Origin: Oegoconia quadripuncta
Taxonomy: Eukaryota; Arthropoda; Insecta; Lepidoptera; Autostichidae
DNA: 64,000 nucleotides
Reading direction: 5' to 3'
Assembly (NCBI GenBank): GCA_949316235.1
Contig: OX438744.1
Span: 62,001-126,000 of the forward strand
The notes under the pieces were generated by a model. It had not been told where the DNA came from and did no database searches. It was given only the letters and a program-made list of their open reading frames with translations. The position numbers were made by a program, and so were the translations under genes. Below, piece by piece: positions 8,227-17,457 of this stretch; within the stretch, counting starts at the first letter, position 1; the number at the start of each line of letters is the position of its first letter.

Positions 8227-11200
8227 TTATGGAGGCAGGCGGTCATGGGCCAGACGCCGGCGGCCCGGCCTTCTGCGTCGTATCGGTTGAGAGAGAGGGT
8301 CGTCCTCTCTCACCCGTTCCGCCTCCTCTCTACGTGCCATTGTATGGCCGCAAAAGATGGCCATTGCCTCAAATGATCTCTCGCTGCCAACCATCGATCT
8401 TACAATAGCCGACAGGGAGAGATCCGATCCCACGATGGACACTAGCTGTGCCCGTTCCTCCGCCCCGACAGGACAATCCGCCAGCGCATGTTGCGCCGTG
8501 TCCTCGGCGCAACCGCACTGGTGGCACTCCACCGTGGGCTCCCTCCCCATCCTGAACAGGTACCCCCCGAAGCACCCGTGCCCCGTGAGGACCTGAACGA
8601 GATGGAAAGAGAGCACACCGTGGCGCCTTTCCACCCAGTCGGCCAGAACCGGCCTGAACGCCTCAACGGTCCGATGGCCATACCGAGGCTCCTCCAGCTT
8701 ATTAGCCCAGATCCGGAGGAGATGTGTGCGGGAAATCTCCCTCACCCGTTTAATCTCCTCCGGCATCAGACTCGCGCCCCTGGCTTTTGCCTCCGCGTTG
8801 CGGCGATACACCACCGCCAGCATTCTGGCGTCTAATTCCCAGGGCGGAGTTGCCGCCAACACACAGGCTGCTTCGAAGGACACGGTGCGGTAGGCCCTAG
8901 CAGCCCTTATCGCCATGACCCTCTGCGGTCTCCGCAAGAGGGTCTTGTTATGGGACGACAGAGCGTCGACCCATATGGGCGCCCCATACAACGCCATGGA
9001 CCGTACCACACCGGTAAACAGTCGGCGGCAGCTCAGCCCCGGACCACCCAGATTTGGAAGTAGCGCGCTTAGCGCCCCAGCCGCACCGATCAATTTTGGG
9101 GCGAGCCGGCGGAAGTGCTCCCGGAAGTTCCATCGGCCGTCGAGTACCAGGCCTAGGTACCGCATTGAGGACTCAACGGCGATGGAAGTCCCCCCCACAA
9201 CAATTTGCGCACCGGGAGGCGGAGACATCCGAGGCCCATGGAAGAGCAATGCCTCGGTCTTGTTCAGAGCCACCTCGAGGCCCAACCGCCGGATCCGCCC
9301 GACCACTTGTGCCACCCCCGCTGTGGCCAGGACAGCAGCCTCCCTAAACGTTCGACCGCGGGCCGTCAACAGAGTGTCGTCGGCATAACAAGTTAGGTCG
9401 ACTCCACTCAGGTTGGCGCCCCGCAGTACCCAGTCGTAAGCGATGTTCCACAGAAGTGGCCCAAGGACCGACCCCTGTGGAACGCCGCAAGACATCGACC
9501 GACTGTCCCACCCATCACGAACCGGGTATCTGATTTCACGTCCAGTTAAGTAGGCCGCCACGCATCGCCTCAAATATTTCGGCGCGCGATGAAACTTTAA
9601 GGCCACCCTGATACAGCTCCAGGGGAGAGTGTTGAAGGCATTGGCGATGTCAAGGGACACCGCCAAAAGCACCTCACCCCTGGACGTCGCCTCTTCAGAG
9701 AGGACCCTCACGCGCGAAATGGCGTCTATGGTCGACCTCTCCCTTCGGAATCCAAATTGGACCTCACTGAGATTTGGCCCTGTCTCCACCAAATGCCTGG
9801 CGAGGCGAGTGGCTACGATTCGCTCGAATAGCTTACTCACCTCGTCGAGCAGGACTATGGGCCGATAGGCCGACGGAGAGTCGGCTGGGCGCCCCTCTTT
9901 GTGGATAAGCACAAGCTTTCCAACTTTCCACGATTGCGGGAGATAGCCCTGCTCCAAACAGGCCGAGAAGAGCCTTCTCACCCTTAGAGCAAAGGCTGCG
10001 TCGTCGCCTTTAAGGGCCAACACCCAGACACGTCCCGGTATGCCGTCGAGTCCCGGGGCAGCATTCTTGGCTTGGAGACGCCGAACGGCGTACTCCAGCT
10101 CGCCCTCCGAGACTTCCGGGACGGCTTCATCTTCGGTGTGGTTGGCAGCCTGATCTCGCGGCACCGAGTATGGCGGCACGTGTTCTGCCCTATTCGGAAA
10201 AAGGGCAGATACTACTCGCCCCAGGAGCTGAGGCTCGAGAGTCTCCGTAAGAGGGCGGGCCCAGGGACGCAATTTGCGTCTCACCAGACGGTAAGGGCGC
10301 CCCCACGGGTCTCTGTCGAGACTCTCGAGCATCTCTTCCCATGCCCGGGCTTTGGCCTCGCTAATCGCCGCCTTAAGCTCTTTCGAGCATTCTCTATAGG
10401 ACGCATAGAGTTGGTCCTCTTCCGCCTCGTTACGGTGTCTCCTCCGACGGCTCCGAGCATATCGGCGTCTCGCCCTAACGCATGCCGTCCTCAGCTGCGC
10501 GAGCTCGTCGGACCACCAATATACTTGTCGCCGGGGCGGCTGAGGACCAACTCTAGGCATCGCCGCATCGCAGACGCTGGTCACAGCACGGTGTAGCCAC
10601 TCCGCCTCCGAGTTCACAACAACAGGACCCTCAGGCACCTCCGCCCATGTTTCCACTAGGGACGCTTCTATCAGAAGGTCCCTATCCAGTCGTTTAAGCG
10701 ACCATCGTGGACCATCCCCTTGTCTCGGCCTATTTGGTTCGAACCGATCCCCTGAGGGCGTGGAGACACTAAATCGGATATAACGGTGATCCGATAGTGT
10801 CTCCACGCCCGTCAGCACAGTCCAGCCTCGAACGCGGCGTGCGAGGGCAGGGGTAGCAAACGACAGATCTATTATGGAACCTCCCTGCCTTCGCACGCAC
10901 GTTTCCACCGCGCCCCGATTCAATAGAGACAGGCCGCACGCAACCGCCCACTCCTGTAGGACCTCGCCACGAGCGTCTGTCGCCGGAGATCCCCACGCCG
11001 TGGATTTCGCGTTGAAGTCTCCGGCGACTAGCACCTGGGTGGGGTGACTTCTCCCAACCATGCTCTCAACGTGTATCAGGAACTGCTCAAATTCCGACAG
11101 AGGGCGGTTGGGAGAGAAATAAACCCCAATTACCGTGACGCCGCCCATGACGACCGCCACATAACCACCACCCCGCGATACCCGCTCAAAGGGAGGTGAG

Positions 11201-11388
11201 CCGATCGCCGTATTGGTAACTACGGCTACCGAGTCCTCTCGGTCTCCCGCCCAGTTATCCCGCGCAGGGACGGAGTATGGCTCAGCCACAACAGCCACGT
11301 GCATGGACCACTGCGCCATGGACTGGATCAAGAGATCCTGGGCTCTGGCGCAGTGGTTCAGATTCCCTTGCAGGATGTGCATGGCCAT
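8227..11388 (-). CDS. ORF2: endonuclease / reverse transcriptase, family 1
   Basis: An intact 1053-residue R1-clade ORF2. The N-terminal apurinic-type endonuclease shows AEPY (Glu36), AGDFNAKSTAWGS (Asp123, Asn125) and LSDHRY (Asp200, His201); in TRAS and SART this domain nicks the telomeric repeat. The reverse transcriptase shows AYRPIVLLDEVSK near 507, QFGFRRERST near 544, SLDIANAF near 578, GVPQGSVLGP near 635 and CYADDT at 667-672. A C-terminal zinc-binding motif GHGCFGGYL followed by CHQCG and an HALADC segment lies near 935-975. The start ATG is seven bases past the ORF1 stop (TAA TTAATCA ATG), consistent with coupled reinitiation. No internal stop or frameshift was seen, so the element may be active. 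Confidence 0.93.
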   Translation of the reverse strand: MAMHILQGNLNHCARAQDLLIQSMAQWSMHVAVVAEPYSVPARDNWAGDREDSVAVVTNTAIGSPPFERVSRGGGYVAVVMGGVTVIGVYFSPNRPLSEFEQFLIHVESMVGRSHPTQVLVAGDFNAKSTAWGSPATDARGEVLQEWAVACGLSLLNRGAVETCVRRQGGSIIDLSFATPALARRVRGWTVLTGVETLSDHRYIRFSVSTPSGDRFEPNRPRQGDGPRWSLKRLDRDLLIEASLVETWAEVPEGPVVVNSEAEWLHRAVTSVCDAAMPRVGPQPPRRQVYWWSDELAQLRTACVRARRRYARSRRRRHRNEAEEDQLYASYRECSKELKAAISEAKARAWEEMLESLDRDPWGRPYRLVRRKLRPWARPLTETLEPQLLGRVVSALFPNRAEHVPPYSVPRDQAANHTEDEAVPEVSEGELEYAVRRLQAKNAAPGLDGIPGRVWVLALKGDDAAFALRVRRLFSACLEQGYLPQSWKVGKLVLIHKEGRPADSPSAYRPIVLLDEVSKLFERIVATRLARHLVETGPNLSEVQFGFRRERSTIDAISRVRVLSEEATSRGEVLLAVSLDIANAFNTLPWSCIRVALKFHRAPKYLRRCVAAYLTGREIRYPVRDGWDSRSMSCGVPQGSVLGPLLWNIAYDWVLRGANLSGVDLTCYADDTLLTARGRTFREAAVLATAGVAQVVGRIRRLGLEVALNKTEALLFHGPRMSPPPGAQIVVGGTSIAVESSMRYLGLVLDGRWNFREHFRRLAPKLIGAAGALSALLPNLGGPGLSCRRLFTGVVRSMALYGAPIWVDALSSHNKTLLRRPQRVMAIRAARAYRTVSFEAACVLAATPPWELDARMLAVVYRRNAEAKARGASLMPEEIKRVREISRTHLLRIWANKLEEPRYGHRTVEAFRPVLADWVERRHGVLSFHLVQVLTGHGCFGGYLFRMGREPTVECHQCGCAEDTAQHALADCPVGAEERAQLVSIVGSDLSLSAIVRSMVGSERSFEAMAIFCGHTMARREEAERVREDDPLSQPIRRRRPGRRRLAHDRLPP

Positions 11389-11395
11389 TGATTAA

Positions 11396-13702
11396 TTAAT
11401 CGATGGCCATGCTCTCCCCGGCAGCCTGCGAGCTCGCAGGACGGACTGGCTGCGTAGGGGCTTTGGTGCCACCTGCAGCGGGCTTGCGTGCCTTTTTACC
11501 CCGGAAGGCAGGGCACTGGTTTCTGCCCATCCGGTGGTCCGCCTTTTTCCCGTCTGCCGCGCACACCACACAGTGCATCGGCTCCGTGCACTGACCGGCT
11601 TTGTGCCCCGGTTGACCGCAACGGTAACACAATTCAGCGCGGTCGAATTGTGAGGTGCACTGCGCCCTAACGTGCCCGGATTCTAGGCACTTGAAGCATT
11701 GCGCCGGCGTGGGATTTAAGATTTGCACGCGCGCGGAGCTCCACCCGATCATAAACCGACCGTTACCCTCGGTCAGTTTTTTGGCCGCCGAAGTCGGACA
11801 CCGCAACCAAATCGCGCCGAGACCGGTGTGGTTGGTGCGGAGTTCGCCACATTTTATGGCCTCCACAGAGCACCCCCCAGCGCTAGCTACTTTAGCTGCA
11901 ACTTCCTGCGCAGACACCGAGTCGTCGAGTTCAGAAATTCTGATCTCGACGCATTTCATAGGCCTAGAAACGCGGACACTATCTTCGGGCAGCAGCTCCC
12001 TCAGTTTAGCTGCGAGATCGTCGGCCTTGCCACCGCTATTTGCTCCAGGCAGTTGGAGGATACGCGCTCCGGTTGCGGCCTTCCTCATCTTGATTCCTTG
12101 GAGTATACCAAGGCCCTCCAACTGGACCTTACTCCTAGCTTCAGAGAGGACTTTGGCATAAGTGATGCCTTTCTCTTCCGCCCCCGGCTGCAGCGTTAAC
12201 ACTACTGCAGAAGATCGCGGGGCGTTAAGCCTTGGTGTGGCCTTCCGCTGGGTGTTTGGCTGCCTGCTCTCCCCCTCCTTCTTTTTTGCGCCCCGTTTTA
12301 CCACTGTCGTCCAGTCCGCATTACCAACCGCAGGGGCAGGAGGTGTGGCACGGGACGGTGCAGGGACCGACATCACGGCGACGGGCTGTACAGGAGCAGC
12401 CGTGTTTCCCTTCTTTCCCTTCTTTGCTTTCCCCCTCTTTTTTGTGCTTTCAGGAGCCGGCACGGGAATCGAGGCGGGAGCCGCAGTGGGGGCCGGAGCA
12501 CGGCGAGATCTCGCCATTTGTGAGGGACACTCCAGCGGGGGTGACTCGTCCAGGACGGGGGAGGGAGCAACACTCTCTCTCCTTCTATCGGCTGCTAATG
12601 GCGGCCGTAGGCGCTTCTCCGGAAGGAGGCGGTCCTTAATGCCCTCCAACTTTGCGTCCATCATGGAGCCGGCCTGAATGGCGAAGGCGCGTGCCAGTTC
12701 CGCCATGTCCAGGGGCGGGCTCGGGTCTATCCGGGTAGGAGGGGCGGAGGAGAGCTTCAGAAGCTCCCGCTCCAGCCTCTCAATTTTTGTGGAGGCTTCC
12801 GCCTGCACCTTCCTCAGTTCAGAGACTTCAGCTTGCAGCCGCAGGTTCTCTGCTTGAAGAGCTCTGGTCTCTTCGCTCGCCGAGTGCTGGCTCATATTTC
12901 TGACTGCCTCCCGTATGGCCGCGGCGCTTTCTTTGATGGCCTTCTGGCTCGTGCCCTTAAGGTGAGAAGACTTCCTAACGACGGTCTCGATGACCGTGAG
13001 ACCGTCTACTGCCTGCTGCAGCATATTGGAGGCAGTCTTCGATTCCGCTTCGCTGGCACTGGTAGTGTCAGATAAGCGGGCCAGGTGAGCAGACCTGCTT
13101 CTCTCGGCCACGTCTGCGATCTCCTCCTCCGCCCGCAGCCTCAGGGCTTTTTCCCGTTCGGCATTTAGGGCGGCCTTGGCTTTTGCCAGGCCGACGTATT
13201 CCCCGGTGGTTGCGGGGCGACCCCTCCCCCGCTTAACCGATTTATTTGCGGCACCTTTTTGGTCCCGCTCAGACTCTTCGCCCGAATCGGGTTCATCCGC
13301 CGACCCCTTCCGCTTACGGAGGTACTTCCTCCGGGCATCGATAGGTACGGTCTCGGCCGAGACCACGCTCATGAATGAGTCGGAGGAATCCACCTCCAAC
13401 ATATCTTGCACCTTGGCGGCGCTTTCTCTCCCACTTTGGGAAGCGTGAACCACGCTCCCACCCCTCCCGTGACCTTTACGGTCGGTGAAGTTAATTTGAA
13501 AATTTTTGCAACTAGACATTGTTCCCACGAGTAGGGCCGATATAAAAGGTACGCCCCCGGGTGACGCCCATTCCGGGGGTAAGGCTACATACTGCAGAGA
13601 TCGCCAGGTATCTGCAGGTTTTAACGAGTGTTCTCTCGGGTTTGAAGGGTTTTCCTTCCCGCGGGCCAGCCAATTAAGGCAAGCCCCCCGGTCAGCGAAC
13701 AC
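11396..13702 (-). CDS. ORF1 (Gag-like), family 1
   Basis: Up to 768 residues. The longest frame starts at 13702, but the first 61 codons overlap sequence that looks like 5' UTR, and Met62 (13519) is an alternative start. The middle has GRGRPATTGEYVGLAKAKAA, then a long Glu/Ala-rich helical stretch predicted by eye to be a coiled coil. A Lys/Pro-rich linker and RISELDDS follow. The C-terminus has three zinc knuckles, CFKCLESGHVRAQC, CYRCGQPGHKAGQC and a CVVC variant. The expected role is to bind element RNA and direct it to telomeres. It ends TAA just before ORF2. Confidence 0.88.
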   Translation of the reverse strand: MFADRGACLNWLARGKENPSNPREHSLKPADTWRSLQYVALPPEWASPGGVPFISALLVGTMSSCKNFQINFTDRKGHGRGGSVVHASQSGRESAAKVQDMLEVDSSDSFMSVVSAETVPIDARRKYLRKRKGSADEPDSGEESERDQKGAANKSVKRGRGRPATTGEYVGLAKAKAALNAEREKALRLRAEEEIADVAERSRSAHLARLSDTTSASEAESKTASNMLQQAVDGLTVIETVVRKSSHLKGTSQKAIKESAAAIREAVRNMSQHSASEETRALQAENLRLQAEVSELRKVQAEASTKIERLERELLKLSSAPPTRIDPSPPLDMAELARAFAIQAGSMMDAKLEGIKDRLLPEKRLRPPLAADRRRESVAPSPVLDESPPLECPSQMARSRRAPAPTAAPASIPVPAPESTKKRGKAKKGKKGNTAAPVQPVAVMSVPAPSRATPPAPAVGNADWTTVVKRGAKKKEGESRQPNTQRKATPRLNAPRSSAVVLTLQPGAEEKGITYAKVLSEARSKVQLEGLGILQGIKMRKAATGARILQLPGANSGGKADDLAAKLRELLPEDSVRVSRPMKCVEIRISELDDSVSAQEVAAKVASAGGCSVEAIKCGELRTNHTGLGAIWLRCPTSAAKKLTEGNGRFMIGWSSARVQILNPTPAQCFKCLESGHVRAQCTSQFDRAELCYRCGQPGHKAGQCTEPMHCVVCAADGKKADHRMGRNQCPAFRGKKARKPAAGGTKAPTQPVRPASSQAAGESMAID

Positions 13703-13959
13703 ACGACGTCTCCCACTGGGGCCACCAGCGGGGTCGTTGAAGTGTGTTGCTGATTACGGGACGCGAGGGGGTGGCGAGAACCCCTCCTCCGACGGTGGCA
13801 CATGACCGCGCCTGTCAACATGCTGCTATCGCAGCCTGTCGACCCGTCCCTCACGCGCACAAGGGCGCGCTCGCCCCGCCTGGCAGGCCCATATCGGGCC
13901 CCGCCGGGGTGTGTCGCTCTTAGTCTGGCCTCTCGCCTCAGGCCTGTCCGGTATGGGAA

Positions 13960-13996
<37 letters not shown>

Positions 13997-14046
13997 CCCA
14001 GGGGAAATCCTTTATGGATGCCACCCGACCGGGGGGGTCGGGATGG

Positions 14047-17000
14047 TTATGTCGGACTCGGAATACCGACTAAAACCCCTGGGGTGTTTCGTCTTCTGCC
14101 GCTGTTTGGCGACGAGGTTACGGGAACGCGATTGCAATCTTCCGCGACCTCGTCAGCAGTTGCCCTTGCGGGCTCTCCGGTTGTTTCAGAGGTACTCAGT
14201 ACGTCCTCGTGCTCCGCAGAAGGCGTTCCGGAACACATCGGAACGCCTTCCTGCTCTGGACCTCTCCGCGCGAGTGATTGACCCCCCGATCCATCACTCA
14301 CAGGTCCCTGTGGTGGCAGCATGCGGCTAATGAAAGCCCGGCGCCGCCGACCTAGTCTTCTGCGGCGTATCGGGAGCGAGTCAGCGTCATCCTCTCGCTC
14401 CCGCTCCGCCGCCTCCTTCAGCGGCATAACATGCTCGCTGAAATTTACGACCGCCGTCCAGGCCTCCTCACTACCGGCCATGGCGTTGACCAGGGCCGAG
14501 AGTGAGATGTCTCCTCCGATCACTGCGGATAGGGCAGCGCGAGGTTCCGCCCAGGCTGGGCACTCTTCGCGTGTATGTTGTGCCGTATCCGCCGCACATG
14601 CTACGCAATGGTGGCACACCGTCGTTGGCTCTCTTCCTACCACCTCGCACAGATACCTGCCGAAACATCCGTGTCCCGTGAGGATCTGTGAAAGGTGGTA
14701 GGAGGGCGCACCGTACTTTCTGTCGACCCATTCCTTCAGAACGGGCCGAACAGCTGCAACCAGTTCCCGGCTAGCATCCGGATCCTCCAAACGATCAGAC
14801 CATTTCTGAAAGAGACCGTCACGTGCATCCTCTCTCCAACGTGCGATCTCCAACGGGTGTGGACGGTTTCCTTCCGCTCTCTCTTGGGCGCGTCGCCGAT
14901 ACACCGCAGCCAGGATCTCCGCTTCGAGGTCCCATGGAGGGGTACCGGCAAGCAGGCACGCCGCCGTGAAAGACACCGTACGGTATGCTCGAGCTGCTCT
15001 GAGCGCCATAACCCGCTGCGGGCGTCGCAATAGGGTTAGGTTTCGGGCGCTCAGAGCGTCGGCCCATATCGGCGCACCGTAGAGCGCCATTGACCTTACA
15101 ACGCCGGCATAAAGCCGACGACACGGCGCTCCAGGCCCACCAACATTAGGGAGAACACGCCCTAGTGCTCCGGCAGCAGCCACCAGTTTTGGGGCCAAGC
15201 GCCGGAAATGTTCATCGAACTTCCACCTGCCATCGAGGACGAGTCCCAGGTACTTCATCGCCCGCCCGATGGTGATGGAAGTTCCTCCCACCATTATTTG
15301 TGCCCCAGGAGGCGGCGCGTTTCGAGGCCCATGAAAGACCACGGCCTCAGATTTATGTAGAGCCACCTCGAGGCCCAGCGTCCGAATCCGTCGGACCACC
15401 TGAGCTACGCCCGCCGTAGCGAGAAGAGCCGCTTCCCTGTGTGTCTTGCCACGGGCCGTCACTAGGGTGTCGTCAGCGTAACACGTGAGGTCAACGCCCC
15501 GCAAGTTGACCCCGCGCAACACCCAATCATAGCCGATGTTCCACAGGAGCGGCCCTAGGACCGACCCCTGTGGAACACCGCAAGACATCTCTCTCCTCCC
15601 CCAACCCTCCTTCGTTGGATACACTACCGCCCTGTTAACGAAATAGTTTGCCACGACCCTCCGTAAGTACTCCGGCACGCCATGGAACCGAAGCGCTTGC
15701 TTAATTGTTTCCCAGGGCAGGGTGTTGAAGGCATTGGTGATGTCGAGCGACACCGCCAACATCACCCCACCCTGAGAGACAGCCTCCTCGGCTAAATCCT
15801 TCACTCGTGTGATGGCGTCCACTGTGGAGCGCCCCCGCCGGAAGCCAAACTGTGTATCATGCAGCTCGGGGTCCATCGACTCAACGAGGCGAGCGGCAAG
15901 AATGCGCTCGAACACTTTTGCTATCTCGTCGAGCAAGACGATTGGGCGGTAGGCCGACGGCTGCTCTGCTGGACGCCCATCCTTTCGCAGGAGGACAAGT
16001 TTCCCCGTCTTCCAGGGGTTCGGGAATTGGCCCTGCTCCAGACAGGCTGTGAATAGAGCCCTCACCCTCTCCTCCATCTCGCCAAGGGCTAGTGCCAGTA
16101 CGCGCCCCGGTACTCCGTCCAAACCAGGGGAAGTGTTTTTTAGCCGAAGCTTAATAACTGCTGTCCCGAACTCGGACTCGGATACCGGTGGTATCTCCTC
16201 CTCGGGGTTCACAGGCCTATTCGTGTGCACAATCGGTGGAAGCACCCACTCTTCCCGACGAGGAAAGAGAGTGCCAACAACCTGCTCGAGAAACTGAGGT
16301 TGGAGACTGGTAGACAGTGGGGGAGCCCAGGGTCGGAGCTTCTGTCTCACGACCCGATACGGCCTTCCCCACGGATCTCGGTCGAGGGTCCCCAACCATT
16401 CCTCCCAGGCCGCCTCTTTGGCCTGCGCGATGGCCACCTGAAGGGTCTTGCAGGCTGCTCTGTAAATGTCGTATAGACCGTCCTCTTCTGCTTGATCCCG
16501 GATCCTCCTCCTCCTGTATCGCGTGTAACGGCGACGAGCGCCGACACAGGCTTCTCGCAATTCTCGGAGGTCCGGTCGCCACCAATAGACTTGACGACGC
16601 GGAGCAAGCGCTCTCGCCCTAGGCATCGACGCGTCGCAAACACGGGTTAAGGCTCTGCCGAGCCGCTCTGCTTCCTCATTCACCTCCTCTACAGGGGCAG
16701 AACCACCCACCCATGCCTCCGTTATGGCAGCCTCTTTGACAACCTCTTTGTCGAGGCGACCCAGCACCCAGCGTGGCCCAATCCCATTAGGGGGTCGGTG
16801 ATCGCTCCATCGAACGACGGGAGAAGAGGAGACCTCGAAACGAATATACCGATGATCGGATAAGGTCTCCACATCGGTCTCAACTCTCCATCCTTGAACA
16901 ACTCGAGCCAAAACGGGGGACGCAAGGGTGATATCCACAATAGATCCACCCTGGCGTCGCACACACGTCTCCGTCGAACCACTATTTAGGACCAGCAGTC

Positions 17001-17454
17001 CCATGGACACCGCCCAATCCTCCAACACCTCCCCCCGTGCATCTGTCGCAGGAGATCCCCACGCTGTTGATTTAGCGTTGAAATCCCCAGCGACCAGCAC
17101 GGGGTTGGGATGTACTTGCCGAATCAGGGCTCCGACTTCCACGAGCATTTGCTCGAAGTCAGCGAGGCCTCGATTGGGTGAAAAATACACCCCAACAACT
17201 GCGACACCGCCAACAACGGCCAGCACGCTTCCACGGCCCTTCGCTACTTTATCGAACGGCGGGGAGCCAGTGGCGGCCGGGGCGATGATGGCCACCAAGT
17301 CATCACGGTCACCCGCCCAGTCAGCCCGCGTGGGGACAACGTAGGGCTCAGCGACAACGGCTATTTTGATCCCCCACTCTGCCATGGTCTGAACCAGTAG
17401 GTCCTGGGCCCTGGCAGAGTGGTTGATATTCGCCTGCAAAAATTGGAGCGCCAT
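14047..17454 (-). CDS. ORF2: endonuclease / reverse transcriptase, family 2
   Basis: An intact 1135-residue ORF2. The endonuclease has AEPY (36-39), AGDFNAKSTAWGS (122-134) and LSDHRY (198-203). The reverse transcriptase has AYRPIVLLDEIAK, QFGFRRGRST, SLDITNAF, GVPQGSVLGP and CYADDT. The zinc motif is GHGCFGRYL with CHHCVAC and an HTREEC segment. The C-terminus is about 80 residues longer than in the other families, a Ser/Pro/Glu-rich tail that overlaps most of the 3' UTR and the conserved 3' RNA fold. The start ATG lies three bases after the ORF1 stop (TAA CAC ATG). Confidence 0.93.
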   Translation of the reverse strand: MALQFLQANINHSARAQDLLVQTMAEWGIKIAVVAEPYVVPTRADWAGDRDDLVAIIAPAATGSPPFDKVAKGRGSVLAVVGGVAVVGVYFSPNRGLADFEQMLVEVGALIRQVHPNPVLVAGDFNAKSTAWGSPATDARGEVLEDWAVSMGLLVLNSGSTETCVRRQGGSIVDITLASPVLARVVQGWRVETDVETLSDHRYIRFEVSSSPVVRWSDHRPPNGIGPRWVLGRLDKEVVKEAAITEAWVGGSAPVEEVNEEAERLGRALTRVCDASMPRARALAPRRQVYWWRPDLRELREACVGARRRYTRYRRRRIRDQAEEDGLYDIYRAACKTLQVAIAQAKEAAWEEWLGTLDRDPWGRPYRVVRQKLRPWAPPLSTSLQPQFLEQVVGTLFPRREEWVLPPIVHTNRPVNPEEEIPPVSESEFGTAVIKLRLKNTSPGLDGVPGRVLALALGEMEERVRALFTACLEQGQFPNPWKTGKLVLLRKDGRPAEQPSAYRPIVLLDEIAKVFERILAARLVESMDPELHDTQFGFRRGRSTVDAITRVKDLAEEAVSQGGVMLAVSLDITNAFNTLPWETIKQALRFHGVPEYLRRVVANYFVNRAVVYPTKEGWGRREMSCGVPQGSVLGPLLWNIGYDWVLRGVNLRGVDLTCYADDTLVTARGKTHREAALLATAGVAQVVRRIRTLGLEVALHKSEAVVFHGPRNAPPPGAQIMVGGTSITIGRAMKYLGLVLDGRWKFDEHFRRLAPKLVAAAGALGRVLPNVGGPGAPCRRLYAGVVRSMALYGAPIWADALSARNLTLLRRPQRVMALRAARAYRTVSFTAACLLAGTPPWDLEAEILAAVYRRRAQERAEGNRPHPLEIARWREDARDGLFQKWSDRLEDPDASRELVAAVRPVLKEWVDRKYGAPSYHLSQILTGHGCFGRYLCEVVGREPTTVCHHCVACAADTAQHTREECPAWAEPRAALSAVIGGDISLSALVNAMAGSEEAWTAVVNFSEHVMPLKEAAEREREDDADSLPIRRRRLGRRRRAFISRMLPPQGPVSDGSGGQSLARRGPEQEGVPMCSGTPSAEHEDVLSTSETTGEPARATADEVAEDCNRVPVTSSPNSGRRRNTPGVLVGIPSPT

Positions 17455-17457
17455 GTG

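Larger units (their letters stand above)
7925..13963 (-). mobile_element. SART-like element with both ORFs, family 1 (5' end clipped)
   Basis: From the - strand: 5' UTR, ORF1 (13702-11396), ORF2 (11388-8227), a 3' UTR of about 280 bases and poly(A) (T run 7925-7947). The 3' structure has CCAGGGG (7950-7956) pairing with CCCCTGG (8042-8048) and an inner GTTGG/CCAAC stem. The right end stops inside the conserved 5' UTR at GGGAAGCCC and abuts the poly(T) of the next element with no telomeric repeat. About 75 bases present in other 5' UTRs are absent. Confidence 0.85.
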
